The notes beneath the pieces are model-generated. The model was not told where the DNA came from, ran no database searches, and saw only the letters and a program-made list of their open reading frames with translations. The position numbers were made by a program, and so were the translations under genes. Positions 46,915-57,000 of a DNA stretch of 60,000 nucleotides are shown here, in pieces. Source of the stretch: Takakia lepidozioides (taxonomy: Eukaryota; Streptophyta; Takakiopsida; Takakiales; Takakiaceae); contig CM060731.1 in the NCBI GenBank assembly GCA_030704615.1, forward strand, positions 43,526,001 to 43,586,000, read 5' to 3'. Every line of letters starts with the position of its first letter. Position 1 is the stretch's first letter.

Positions 46915-48483
46915 ATGCATCTGCCTTTTTTGTGCATCCTAGCAATGGGAGCTCAAGCTGGTCCATCCCATAGCATTGGTCATGTAGATGGTGTGCATGC
47001 TGATCCGGAGATCAGTGAGGAGCTTGGTGGTGCTAAGGATGTGCATGAAGATGCAGTAGTGTTGGCCTACCTTCATACTAGAGAGACAGCAGTCAGTGTG
47101 ACTGCTAAGGAGAAAGATCGAATCCTACAACGAGCCAAGAGGTTCAAGTGGGAGGGGACTCACCTATTCCGAGTATGGGAGGATGGACGAGTGAGGATTG
47201 TGCCTTATCCAACACAACGAGCGCGATTGGTACGCCATGCCCATGAGGAGTTGGGACATTTTGGGGTGCGGCGCACTCATAGTTTGCTGCAAGGACAATA
47301 CTGGTGGCGGGGCATGCACACGGATGTGTAACAGTTAGTGGCAAGGTGCATGGTGTGTGATAGAGTGCGAGGTTCTTTCAATGCACCTACTCCACAATTG
47401 CATCCTTTACCCATTATGGGTTTGGGCTATCGTTGGAGTCTTGACTTCGCAGGCCCATTGCCACTAACGACTCGCCATAACAAGTATGTGCTGGTGATGG
47501 TGGAACATTTCTCCAAGTGGATTGAACTGGTGGCATTGCTTGACAAGGCAAGTGAGGGGGCTGCGTATGCATTCTTAGATCGAATGCTTAGCCAATTTGG
47601 TGCTCCAGCCGAGGTACTCACGGACCATGGGAGAGAGTTCTTGGGGGAGTTTCAGGCTTTGTGTGAGCAAGCCTTGATAGATCACTGCACTATTTCTCGG
47701 GATCATCCCGAGGCTGATGGCCTGGCAGAGAGGGTTGTACAAACAGTCAAGCGAGGCTTACGCAAATATGGCTTGCAGAAGGGACACTTAGGAGATTGGG
47801 ACCTTCAGTTACCTTGGTTGGCCATGGGCTACAGGTTTAGCAACACAAGCATCACTTGCCTCGTTCTCGCCTTATTTCCTTCTCTTTGGCCGAGAGCCAG
47901 ATTTGCCTGCATCTATTCGCAGGGAGACTGCAGTAGTTCTCAACCTTGATGATCCGGATGTGTAGATACAAGCATGTGCCCAACGGGCAGAGTTGTTCAA
48001 GAGAGTCATGCCTATGGCTTTTGAGAACCTTGCTATTGCCCAACACCGAGACACATTGAGGTACGCCACTATACGTGGAGGGGGATATCGGCCAGGTGTT
48101 CGGCGTTTCCACCCTGGGGACTATGGATATCTGCAGCAAGACAGCGCCTACGACTTTGGATGTCACAGCAGGGCGTGTGGGTCCGGGAGGTGTTGCCTTC
48201 AGGAATATTGATTCTGGAGGGTCGAGATGGCATGGTATAGAAGGACCATGTGCGCAATTGTGCGCCATGTCACCTTCCACATGTGGATGGGATGATAGAT
48301 CCCAACCTTGCAGTGGTACCTGCAGGGTTGCGTTGCATGCTATGTGGGCATGTTGGTGGTGCCGCGACCATGTTGGTGTGTGACAAATGCTCAAGGGGGT
48401 GGCACATGGGATGCTTGACACCGCCACTTGAGAAGGTTCCTAGTGGAGAATGGTTATGTCCACGATGCCTTGGACATAGGTAG
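46915..48483 (+). pseudogene. Element B integrase with C-terminal PHD finger, broken
   Basis: Zinc-binding domain HEELGH...CMVCDRV and DDE core (LDFAGP, LTDHGREF, DHPEADGLAERV) are open in 46915-47949 apart from a stop at 47329 (Gln in element A). After a frame slip near 47840 the rest follows in another frame, with a stop at 47962 (Trp in element A). The C-terminal part, open at 48250-48483, ends with a complete PHD finger and then a natural stop at 48481. Confidence 0.85.
48334..48468 (+). other. Complete PHD finger (element B)
   Basis: All eight zinc ligands are in one frame: C-x2-C (CMLC), C-x2-C (CDKC), H-x2-C (GWHMGC) and C-x2-C (WLCPRC), with the usual Trp two residues before the seventh ligand. 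It is about 45 residues long, normal for a PHD finger, and the protein ends four codons later. Confidence 0.88.
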
Positions 48484-48725
48484 TGGGCATGACAATGGTG
48501 GAATTGACAAGTGATCCAAGGTCTAGCTGATGGGAGCTCAACGCCATAGATACTTAATTGAAGATCATGGATTGCAGGAAGGCGAGTAACGATGGGGCTA
48601 CTTTTGCACCCGGCCTCTTGATCTATTGACTTTAGATACTGGGACATGTGCGATTGAAAGACCAAACGATGATGTTATTGAGATGGATACTTGTCAGCTA
48701 CCCGGTGTTAGAGGGACCTAATCAC

Positions 48726-48740
48726 CAGCTAGGGGGGCGA
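48726..48740 (+). promoter_or_regulatory. Polypurine tract of element B
   Basis: CAGCTAGGGGGGCGA lies directly before repeat B1 and is identical to the corresponding stretch in element A. It is the likely plus-strand primer site. Confidence 0.7.
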
Positions 48741-48825
48741 TTGTGGCATAGCTTTCTAGGATTGTGTGCTTAGAATGTATGGTGACAACGATGTATGTTG
48801 TGGCACGATGTTTAGGTGCACGACA
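48741..48825 (+). repeat. Element B repeat B1
   Basis: TTGTGGCATAGC...GCACGACA, 85 bp, repeated at 49195-49280 with a one-base indel and one substitution. It is followed by GC and the start of A2, forming GACAGCTGTC. Confidence 0.9.
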
Positions 48826-48827
48826 GC

Positions 48828-49194
48828 TGTCATGGTTTTAGTCATGGTTAACTAGAATTACCTACTTCTATTTAACTAGGACATTTTGGATATTTATATT
48901 TGTATTTTGTGTGTTGGGACTTCATTTGGTCTCACATGCAAAGTGAGGTGTCAAACCTCACTTGGGACATGGGGATGGGTTTCCCCTTGTGAGTGTTGAG
49001 GAGGGCTCATCTTCTTGTAGTTGAGCCTCTATGAGCCTCTCCCACCTCCATAGCTCTAGGTATTGAGAGGGAGTGTGGTGAGGGCTTTATAGGGTGGATT
49101 CATTTAGCAAAGGTGCCCTTGGCTTGACTTAGTTTATGTGATTGAGTGGATTCATGAGTGGAGTGTTTCCATTGTATGTTCACTTCCGTTATCA
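48828..49194 (+). repeat. Element B repeat A2
   Basis: A 367-bp copy of the left repeat at 28204-28570, clearly alignable along its whole length, ending TTATCA and followed directly by B2. Confidence 0.9.
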
Positions 49195-49280
49195 TTGTGG
49201 CATAGCTTTCTAGGATTGTGTGCTTAGAATGTATGGTGGACAACGATGTATGTTGTGGCACGATGCTTAGGTGCACGACA
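49195..49280 (+). repeat. Element B repeat B2 (3' end of the element)
   Basis: An 86-bp copy of B1 ending GCACGACA, followed by the right target duplication ttga (49281-49284). Confidence 0.9.
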
Positions 49281-49297
49281 TTGAGAACTGTATCTTC

Positions 49298-49816
49298 TAG
49301 TGTTGTGCGGGTCCGGGTTTTGGCCCCGGGTACCCGGCGGGTCCAAGTCCGGATTACCCGGACCCATGTAATCTCAAAAAACCCGAACCCGGACCCAGAC
49401 CCGCTTGCTAGGTCCATAACCCGTTAAACCTGCTACCCGTGGGCCAATATAGCGGGTCAGGGTCCGGGTTTTAAATTTTAAGAAATAAATAAATAAATAT
49501 GTATGTAGAAATTGTTTAAAAATAGTAATATGTGACATTTATCTGACATTTAGATATTTAAATATGAAAGAAAGAAAAAATTCTTTTTTTCTAATTTATT
49601 TAATCAATTAATCAGGACCCGGATCCGAACCCGTCAAATTCTTCCAGCAACTACCCGGACCCGGACTCGACTCAACATTCAAAAACCCGGACCCGAACCC
49701 GGATCCGGATTTTCCAAATTTCAGAAACTCGGATCTGAACCCGGAGTAGGCTCCAAAAAATCACCAGTACCCGGACCCAGCGGGTTCCTTAAAAAGGCAT
49801 AACTTGCACAACACTG
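49298..49816. mobile_element. hAT-type MITE with 8-bp target duplication
   Basis: The 519-bp element has short inverted ends (TAGTGTTGTGC at 49298-49308 and GCACAACACTG at 49806-49816, one mismatch) and a perfect 8-bp duplication GTATCTTC (49290-49297 and 49817-49824), the hallmark of hAT transposons. The inside is built from many copies of ACCCGGACCCG-like units on both strands with an AT-rich centre. There is no transposase. Confidence 0.88.
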
Positions 49817-49824
49817 GTATCTTC

Positions 49825-50030
49825 CTATGGAGTTTGTCGAGCCTCCGCTGGAATAATCAATTACTTTTAAAAATGCGGTTCGATAATCTCCAGAATTTCT
49901 GTAATTCCGCCAGTTATCATATAAAAGTACATGAATTATGTAAATTTGTGGGTAGTCTAGACTCTAATATTGAGTTTTTATCTACATAATTGGAAACACC
50001 TCAAGACTTCTAGGAAATGATGAAATCCTG
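49825..50030. other. Short AT-rich spacer
   Basis: No gene or repeat recognised between the hAT MITE and the 3' end of the reverse-transcriptase element. Confidence 0.5.
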
Positions 50031-53000
50031 TAAGACTTTATTTACAACATGCACAATGGGTGAATATACATAGGATGAAAAGTTCCCAAAAGAGGGGGAG
50101 GAACAAGAAGTAGGAGGATAAAACAAAAACTATAATAAGCTACTCAACCAAAACGACCCTCCTAGCCAACAGCCTGGAGGAGATCAGACAAAGAGATAGG
50201 CAAAATGTTAGGCATAGGCGGAAGATAAGATGATGCTTAGCCAGCCACATCAGCCCGATGCAAAATAGATATGGTTTGTGCTCTGTGAAGGGCAATTGAA
50301 ACACGCTGTCGATAGTATACCACAAGGACGGAGGCATGCGGAATGCCAATGGACCTACTTTGCGCTGCATGATGTGCACATGTCCGAAGGAAATCGTTGA
50401 AGTGCCTATGCAAGGAGCCAAACATCTCGACCGCCAGCGGAAGAAATCCGTTTGTGAGGTGACGATCTCTGTAGTCGCGCTCCTTGGCCTGAGATGCAAC
50501 AGTGGCTGCCGTGCCCGGTGAGCTAGCTGTGTGGGGTAGCAGATCCCCTCGAGTGGGGTCAGCGAGAATGACATCCACAAGGGTACGCAAACCATCTCTA
50601 GAGAGAACGATGTCGACACGTCGACGCATAGAGCGGGACATGAGCATGGGCCGTAGATAAGGGTGCTCACGCAATACATGATACCCAGCCTCTCGAAGGA
50701 CAAAAGTCGTCGTGTCGCAAGCCACATCTGTCATCATGAGACGGGGTGCACTCGCCACCGCATGGGCATCGGATCGATGGGCTGACGACGGACGCACCGT
50801 TGAAGGCCCAATACCGCAGGATGAGGCAAACCAAGTCGAAGGCGGAGCGCAGTAGTGAAAATAAGGGATAAGAGGCGGAAAGGTGCGATAGTGGGTCGTG
50901 CTGCCAACCACGCACCTGCTCCAGGTCATGTGCATGAGAGAAGTCGGCCCCGATGCAAATCGGAAGAAGCACTTGAGAGCATGCCGAAAAAAGAATGACG
51001 GTGCACGCGCTCGAAAATGGTTTCCTGAAGATGATCGAGGCCTTGAGCAACCAGTTGCTCAAATGGTGGGAGACATGCTCGCGCCGGTGCCGGAAGAAGA
51101 TCATGTGCAGAGTGGAGATGCTGCTGGAAGGATAAATTAATGCCACTATCGACATGCGTAACGGCATCCTGCATAAGGATGGGACAATGGTCGCAAAGAA
51201 ATTGTGAAGCGAGGGCTGGCGCAATCAATGCCTAACTGCTGAAGAATGTCAACGGGGCCGTAGTGACGGTGGACGAAAATCTCCCGAAAATAGTCGTCAT
51301 GGTAGAATCAAACCCATATATTAAGAGATGTAGGAAATGATAAATCTATGCTGGGTGGAACAGTGCACAAGAGATAGGAGGGACGCTGAAGGAAGCATTT
51401 GGTCAAGATTCCTATCCTACCTACACATCTCCGAGCCTAGGAAAAAGATCTGTGTGGGTGGCATCTTGGTCGAGTACATCCTCCAAGAAGAACGAAGTGA
51501 ACTGGGTGTTGCCAAAGGTGACATCCAAGATTGTGATGCCATTGACCGGGGCAATGAAAAATCAGCAGGAGGATCGGACGGAGACCACACTGCACATTTG
51601 CGAGGTTGTCTTGAAAGGCCCATGGTGTGGAGTTGGGTGACAAAATGATGGTAAGCTAGAAGCACATGCGAGGCTAGTCCTACGATGTGTGTGTCGCTAC
51701 TACCGAGGGAAAAAGACAAGATGAGTATACTTGTGCGGAAGCCGTGAGAGCACGGACGTAAGCCATGGCAACAGAGGTCATCTTAAAGGGTCGCCTTGGC
51801 GGGTCCCAACCTCTGATTGAATAATGCGAGAATGATGACTGTAATAGAGATGAGTGGCGGAGGCATGAATAATCAAACAAATGGAATGAGGTGGTGGAAA
51901 TCTCCCTTGGCTGAACGGAGTTCCTGAAAAATAGCCGACCGTGACACAATGTTGACAGCGTTGGTGACGTCGACCTTAAACCACTGCCTCACAACCTCTT
52001 GGAATGATGACCCCGGAACTGGTGGGGAAAGAGGTGGGCGGAGAATGTGTCTCGAAACTGAAGGCAAAGTGAGCGGCTGACAAGGTGGTAAAGAACCTCT
52101 CCAACTGGGATGGGGTGGATACCAGGACCTGAGGGTTTGCTCGTAGCCAACAACCCCAAGGAGACGAGCCACTAAAGCAGACATACGTCCAGCAACAATA
52201 AACGAGCAGACCTGAAATAGCTGAGAGAAGGTACTGGCAGAGTCATGTGGAGGGAAGAAATCGTGTAAGTGCTCATACAAGAGACTGGAAGGACCTGCCG
52301 CAATTGCAAGATGGGGATTGTGCGTGAAGGTCTGACTGAAGACCTCCTGATCTAGCTCGAGATCTTGGTCTGGCTCGAAGTCCTCGACAAAAAACGGAAG
52401 AATATCCTCAGCTGATAGGTGAGGGCTTCGAGGGCAGTAACAGTATCCGCTGATGGAGGCGCTGGTGTGAAGGGTGCCAAGGACCTGGTCGCGCGTGAGT
52501 ATTTGCCAACGCGGCCTAACATGAAACTATGTCGAAGTCACTAGCGAGCCGATGAGGGTGGCTGCATGGAGGAAGCCGGAGGGATGCGCGCCGCAAGAGC
52601 TTGTGCTCGTAACTGATGCTCATCTTGAAGACTCTCCCAATCTCCATATAAGAAACGGCGAAGCCGGATGCGCTCTCTCTGTGACCTGACATATAACCAC
52701 CGCGAGGGGGAAAAACCAAACACCACTGAGGAAATAACAAAAAAAGATACCACACTGGTATATGAGCAGGATCACAAGCCAGCCTGTCTAAGGGCAGACG
52801 GAGTGCCAGTTGGACCTCATGACGCAGTGCGATCGGGATCCTTATATAAAGACGACGCCTTGGGAGTCCTAACTGAAATGTGCCCAATACATCTAGAGTT
52901 GAAAGCCAATGCCATGCATAGGCAGGAGGTGGAGCGTGCAATACACTGGGCTGAAATGAAGGAGTACCATCTATGTGGGACTGATGAATAGACGCACACG

Positions 53001-53370
53001 TTGTGCTGATATCGCGCAAGCCCTCTGATGCGCACAAAAAAGTGACCGCAAGACGGGTACGGGGTACGGCAGCTGCTGTTGGGGGAAGAGTGACAGGGTC
53101 GTCGATGCAGGATGCACAACTGGAGAAGATGACGTGTGAAGAGGCGTAAGAGTACTCTAGCCCTGGGGCCTTCCAATAGGGGCAGTCGCGGCCGTGTCGA
53201 ACACCTCGTTGCTTTTGGGAGCCAACTGACAGAGATGGTGGAGTAGGCCGTAAGGTGGTTGTGAGAGGGCTGAAGTTGGCTGCGTGGACGACATATCAGC
53301 TGAACAAGTCGAGGGGACGAGCCCAACAAGGGCTCGTCCTCCTGGCTGGTGTGGGCCCACTGTTGCACAA
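50031..53370 (-). mobile_element. Decayed reverse-transcriptase element with nuclease-like C-terminus
   Basis: Minus-strand coding remnants in several frames. The N-terminal part has IRIPIALRHEVQLALRLPLD and WYLFLLFPQWCLVFPPRGG (about 52840-52680). RT follows: KVDVTNAVN (about 51970), GTRQGDP (51809-51789, GT+RQGDP) and the damaged active-site region near 51690, where the Asp pair expected in SVADDTHI is broken. The C-terminal block (50935-50237) contains RRRVDIVLSRDGLRTLVDVI and AKERDYRD, resembling a PD-(D/E)xK-like endonuclease. An AATAAA signal reads on the minus strand near 50037. This architecture fits an RT element with a restriction-enzyme-like endonuclease, such as some non-LTR elements. 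It has many stops and frameshifts; ends and class are uncertain and no target duplication was found. Confidence 0.65.
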
Positions 53371-54092
53371 CTCCTTCATTATCGATGACTTTGCTTTGGA
53401 CTTAAGTTATCACAGTTTAATGGTTCTTCTTGTTGACACGTCTCTGGTTGGTTGGGTAGATTGCATTATTGGGAACTTGGAGAACTCTAAGGTGAAGTTT
53501 GTGGCATTTTGGGAAAACATTGGTCGATCAGTGGAAGAAGAAGATTGTTGAACAATAGCTTATATTCAAGAGTAATCAAAAGCCAATGCCCTGGACCACC
53601 TTAATTCACTACCTACTTCTAAGATTTCTAAAATGTATTTCTCAATAGGGTAAGGCTGATGAGAAAGCATCACATTCGTAAATATATTCTCTCCTGGCCC
53701 TTCTCCATATCCATACTTGCATCAAGTTGATGCTAGCATGATGACATACTTGACAAGGGTTATCTAACCAAAAGGTTGATTGAGCATAGTCTCAAGAGTG
53801 AGCCTCTTCGACTGTCTCATCCCTGGGTATATGCATTACAATTCCGGAAACTGAGAACTACACAATTCAATTTCACATACTTACATGGGTCCTATCACAT
53901 TGACTAGCTGTCAATCCTATATACACAAGTTCTGTTCTATAAACCTGTTCTCAACAATTTGGAGAAATATCAATGAGATTACGCAACTGTGAATGAGTAG
54001 ACAAGTACACAACCACAGGGAGAGGGACAGAGAGATGGCGGGAGAGAGAGAGAGAGAGAGAGAGAAAAGTGCACCATCCCTATCCCCAAGTA
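53371..54092. other. Intergenic sequence
   Basis: No gene supported. A plus-strand open frame ending at 53551 (NSFIIDDFALDLSYHSLMVL...) reads like an old transposon protein but is not recognised. A GA microsatellite lies at 54040-54064. The flanking gene on the right ends at 54093. Confidence 0.4.
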
Positions 54093-57000
54093 TTAAGATG
54101 GCAAAGACAACAGCTGCTTCTCCAACCGTTTTGCCGCACGAAGCAAATCCAATGCCTCTGCCTGCCGGCCCGCACGCTTGAGCTCCACTGCGCGCACTTT
54201 CTCTCCCCTTATCTTCTCTTCCAGCAGCCGTCTCTCTTCATTTACCCCCATAGAATTTGAGGATGCCGCTGGCCCCATATGCGACCCTCCAGTGCTCCTA
54301 GTGCTAACCCCCATGCCCAAAGGCTGCTGCTTGGTTGGCTGAAGGAAGGTTTGGCCCTGCATGTTCATACGTGCTCCAGTCCCTGTTCCTTGGTTTCCTT
54401 TACCAAGATCCCCATCTTTAAATCCTATCCCTTTAAGAGCCGATAAGAGCTGTGGGTCCAGGAGATCCTCAACTCCTGCTACTCCAACATCATCCTTCCC
54501 CCCATGTTCCCCCCCTGCATCCAACTCTTCCATTTGTTTCTCCAGTGATTTCGCCAATTCAAACTCTACATCAGCTTCGTCAGTTTTACCCTCCCGTCTT
54601 AAGCCCAATGCTTTTCGCTTGTGGGCGAGGGACTCCTGCTGCAGCTTCATTCGGTCTTTCCCTTGCCGGACTTGTTGCTGCATTAACTCCTTGTGAGTAA
54701 GCCCCTTGGCCATGCCAGATGGTGGACTGGTCTTGGTTGTCTTTGTCACATCAGCTCTTCCTGGAGTGGATGTGTGGGAAGATACAGTATCCTCCGGATG
54801 GGCTGGTACCCGAGCAGGCTCAATTATATTACCTGCAGTGATTTCTTTCCAGCGTAAGGACTACTGATAAAGCTGCTTGGTACAGTAGGACACAGGTGCA
54901 TAAACGACCATTCTCAGCACATAGCTTTGCATTGCTCTACAGGGAGCCAATGATTGACACAACGACTGACTACAATGTTTTGAGTCATACTACACTGATG
55001 AACAATGAGGGGGCAGGGAAACATCTAAGGTGACAGAAGAAGCACAGGAAAAGGATGTTGAGCCTCTCTGCCTCCTTTCACAGCAGATTGCAACTGAAGC
55101 TCAACCAAGCTTGCCAGACAAAAGACAGCAATGCTTGACAGTTGTGAAATTGCACTAGTGTAACCTTCATGAAAGAAAGCATTTCATAGATTACCTGTCG
55201 CACGCACAGTGCCTGCAGAATTTGCAACTGAACTAACGGCTGTTCCTCCAGCGGATCGAAGCTCCTCTGTGACTAGTGAAACCTGGTTAGGGACAGCTTG
55301 GCCACCAGACTCTTGCTGCTCCAACTGCCTCTCCAGCAGCTTGGCTTGTCTCAGTTCCTCCCTTGCCTCTAACTGCTTACCTTCATGCTTTAAAGCAAGC
55401 GCCTTGCGCTTATGTGCCAAAATTGACTGCTTTAAGCTTGCCTCTGATGGGTCAGAAGATGGCTCTTGGACTGGTGTGCCGGAGACAGCTCCTCCAGATC
55501 TTTCAACCTTCTCTGCTAGTTTACTGTGGGGCTGAGTTATGGAAGCACTTTCCAACTTTCTTTGAGCAGGTGGAGGGGTAGGAAATGTCCGCACCTTCCC
55601 TCTACTCTCTGCCTTATTCTCGGTTTGCCCTCTTGCAGTCACTGGTTTCTTGTCACTCAAACCTTTGGCAGGTCCCCATCCAAGGCCCTGACGAGCAGAC
55701 ATTAGGTCAGGGTCAAAAGCATCTTCAACTACCACCTCATTAGTTTCATCGCCAAAAATTGTATTCGGGGATTTCACACCACCCAGGATATTGGCCTCAG
55801 ACTTCTCACCATCAAACTTCTCAGTCTGGCTTGGCTTCCAAGCGTCACCAGTAAGCAAGTCCAAAAATCCAGCATGCCAGAAATGTACAGGCTTCTGAGA
55901 GGCAGCTGTCTTCTCCCTGGGATGATGGGAAAGGGGAGGTGCAAAATCTACCGCCAATCCTATCTCACCATACTCATCCTCAAAAGGGTTTTCCTCTTCT
56001 TTCACATTCAACTCACTTTGCTTGTCTATCTTTTGAGTACTTATTGGCACATCTGGGAGTCTTTTCTTCATTTGCCAAATAGGAATGTCCCAATCCAACT
56101 CTTGCAACCCCATTGCAAACGGATCTTTGTTTTCTGACAAGACGGTGTCAGATTTCTTCTCGAGCTGCATTGGCCTAGATGACAGATTGCTTGTAGACAA
56201 ACTTGGAGTGGCGCCTTCTGGCCTTCTTTGAGTGGGGTATTGGACTGACAATGCATTCTCCCTCCTACTCTTCTCCTTTGTCTCTCTTGCAGTTGTTAAT
56301 GTCTCATCAGTCATAGCCTTGGTGGGAGGTCCCAATCCAAGGCCCTGGAGAGCAGACATTAAATCTGTGTCAAAAGCATCTTCAACAGTTGCCTCATTGA
56401 TGTCATCACCAGCCATTTGGTGCTGTTCAACCTGGGTCTGAACTGCCAAGGATGGTAGTTCTGTGTGAACTGACTGGCTTACCACTTTAGCAGATGCCAA
56501 CTTAGCAGGTGGGGAGGTTTCTTGCTCCCCCTGCCACCCCATAGCTTGCAAGGCAGCAAGCAGGTCAGGGTCTTGCATATCATCCTCAGTAACATCCACC
56601 TCCTCCACAGGTTCCTCGTCCAAAAATAATGGTGAGGCCGATTCACTCCCTTGCCCAGCACCAGAAGGAGGCACGGCCACGGGATACCCCTTCTGTGCAG
56701 CTGCTGTGTGGAACTGATGCACACTTGATGGGTTGTTAGGTTGCTGTATACTTTCTAGCTCCTCCATCTGGCGTTCGAGAACTTTTGCCTCCCGGAGTTC
56801 TGCCCGGGCCTCATCAATTTTACCCTCACGTTTCAACACCAGTGCGCGCCTCTTCCGGCCCAACAACTCCTGTTGCAACAGTGACTTACTACTCCTAATT
56901 GCAGGGTTTGGTGTTGTGGGAGGAAATGCTGTTATTGCGGCTACCTTGGGTAAGCTTACCTTGGGCATAGTTTCCTCCTTTGCCATCTCAAGACTCGGGG

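Larger units (their letters stand above)
28204..49280 (+). mobile_element. Element B: DNMT/PHD-bearing gypsy-type retroelement with split direct repeats, interrupted by element A
   Basis: Bounded by TGTCATGG... at 28204 and ...GCACGACA at 49280, flanked by a 4-bp duplication ttga (28200-28203 and 49281-49284). Without element A and its duplicated target it is about 9.1 kb. Order: repeat A1 (28204-28570), leader, gag start (31113 on), element A insertion, gag/DNMT deletion joint, DNMT (about 43750-45369), RT and RNase H, integrase with PHD finger (ends about 48483), purine tract, B1 (48741-48825), A2 (48828-49194), B2 (49195-49280). The two A copies are both 367 bp with a modest number of differences; B1 and B2 differ at two places. 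The coding region has many stops and some frameshifts, so this copy is dead. Confidence 0.85.

Noticed and set aside
49320-49790. Telomere-like or centromeric satellite
   Set aside because: The ACCCGG units are irregular and lie exactly within hAT-type ends and an 8-bp duplication.
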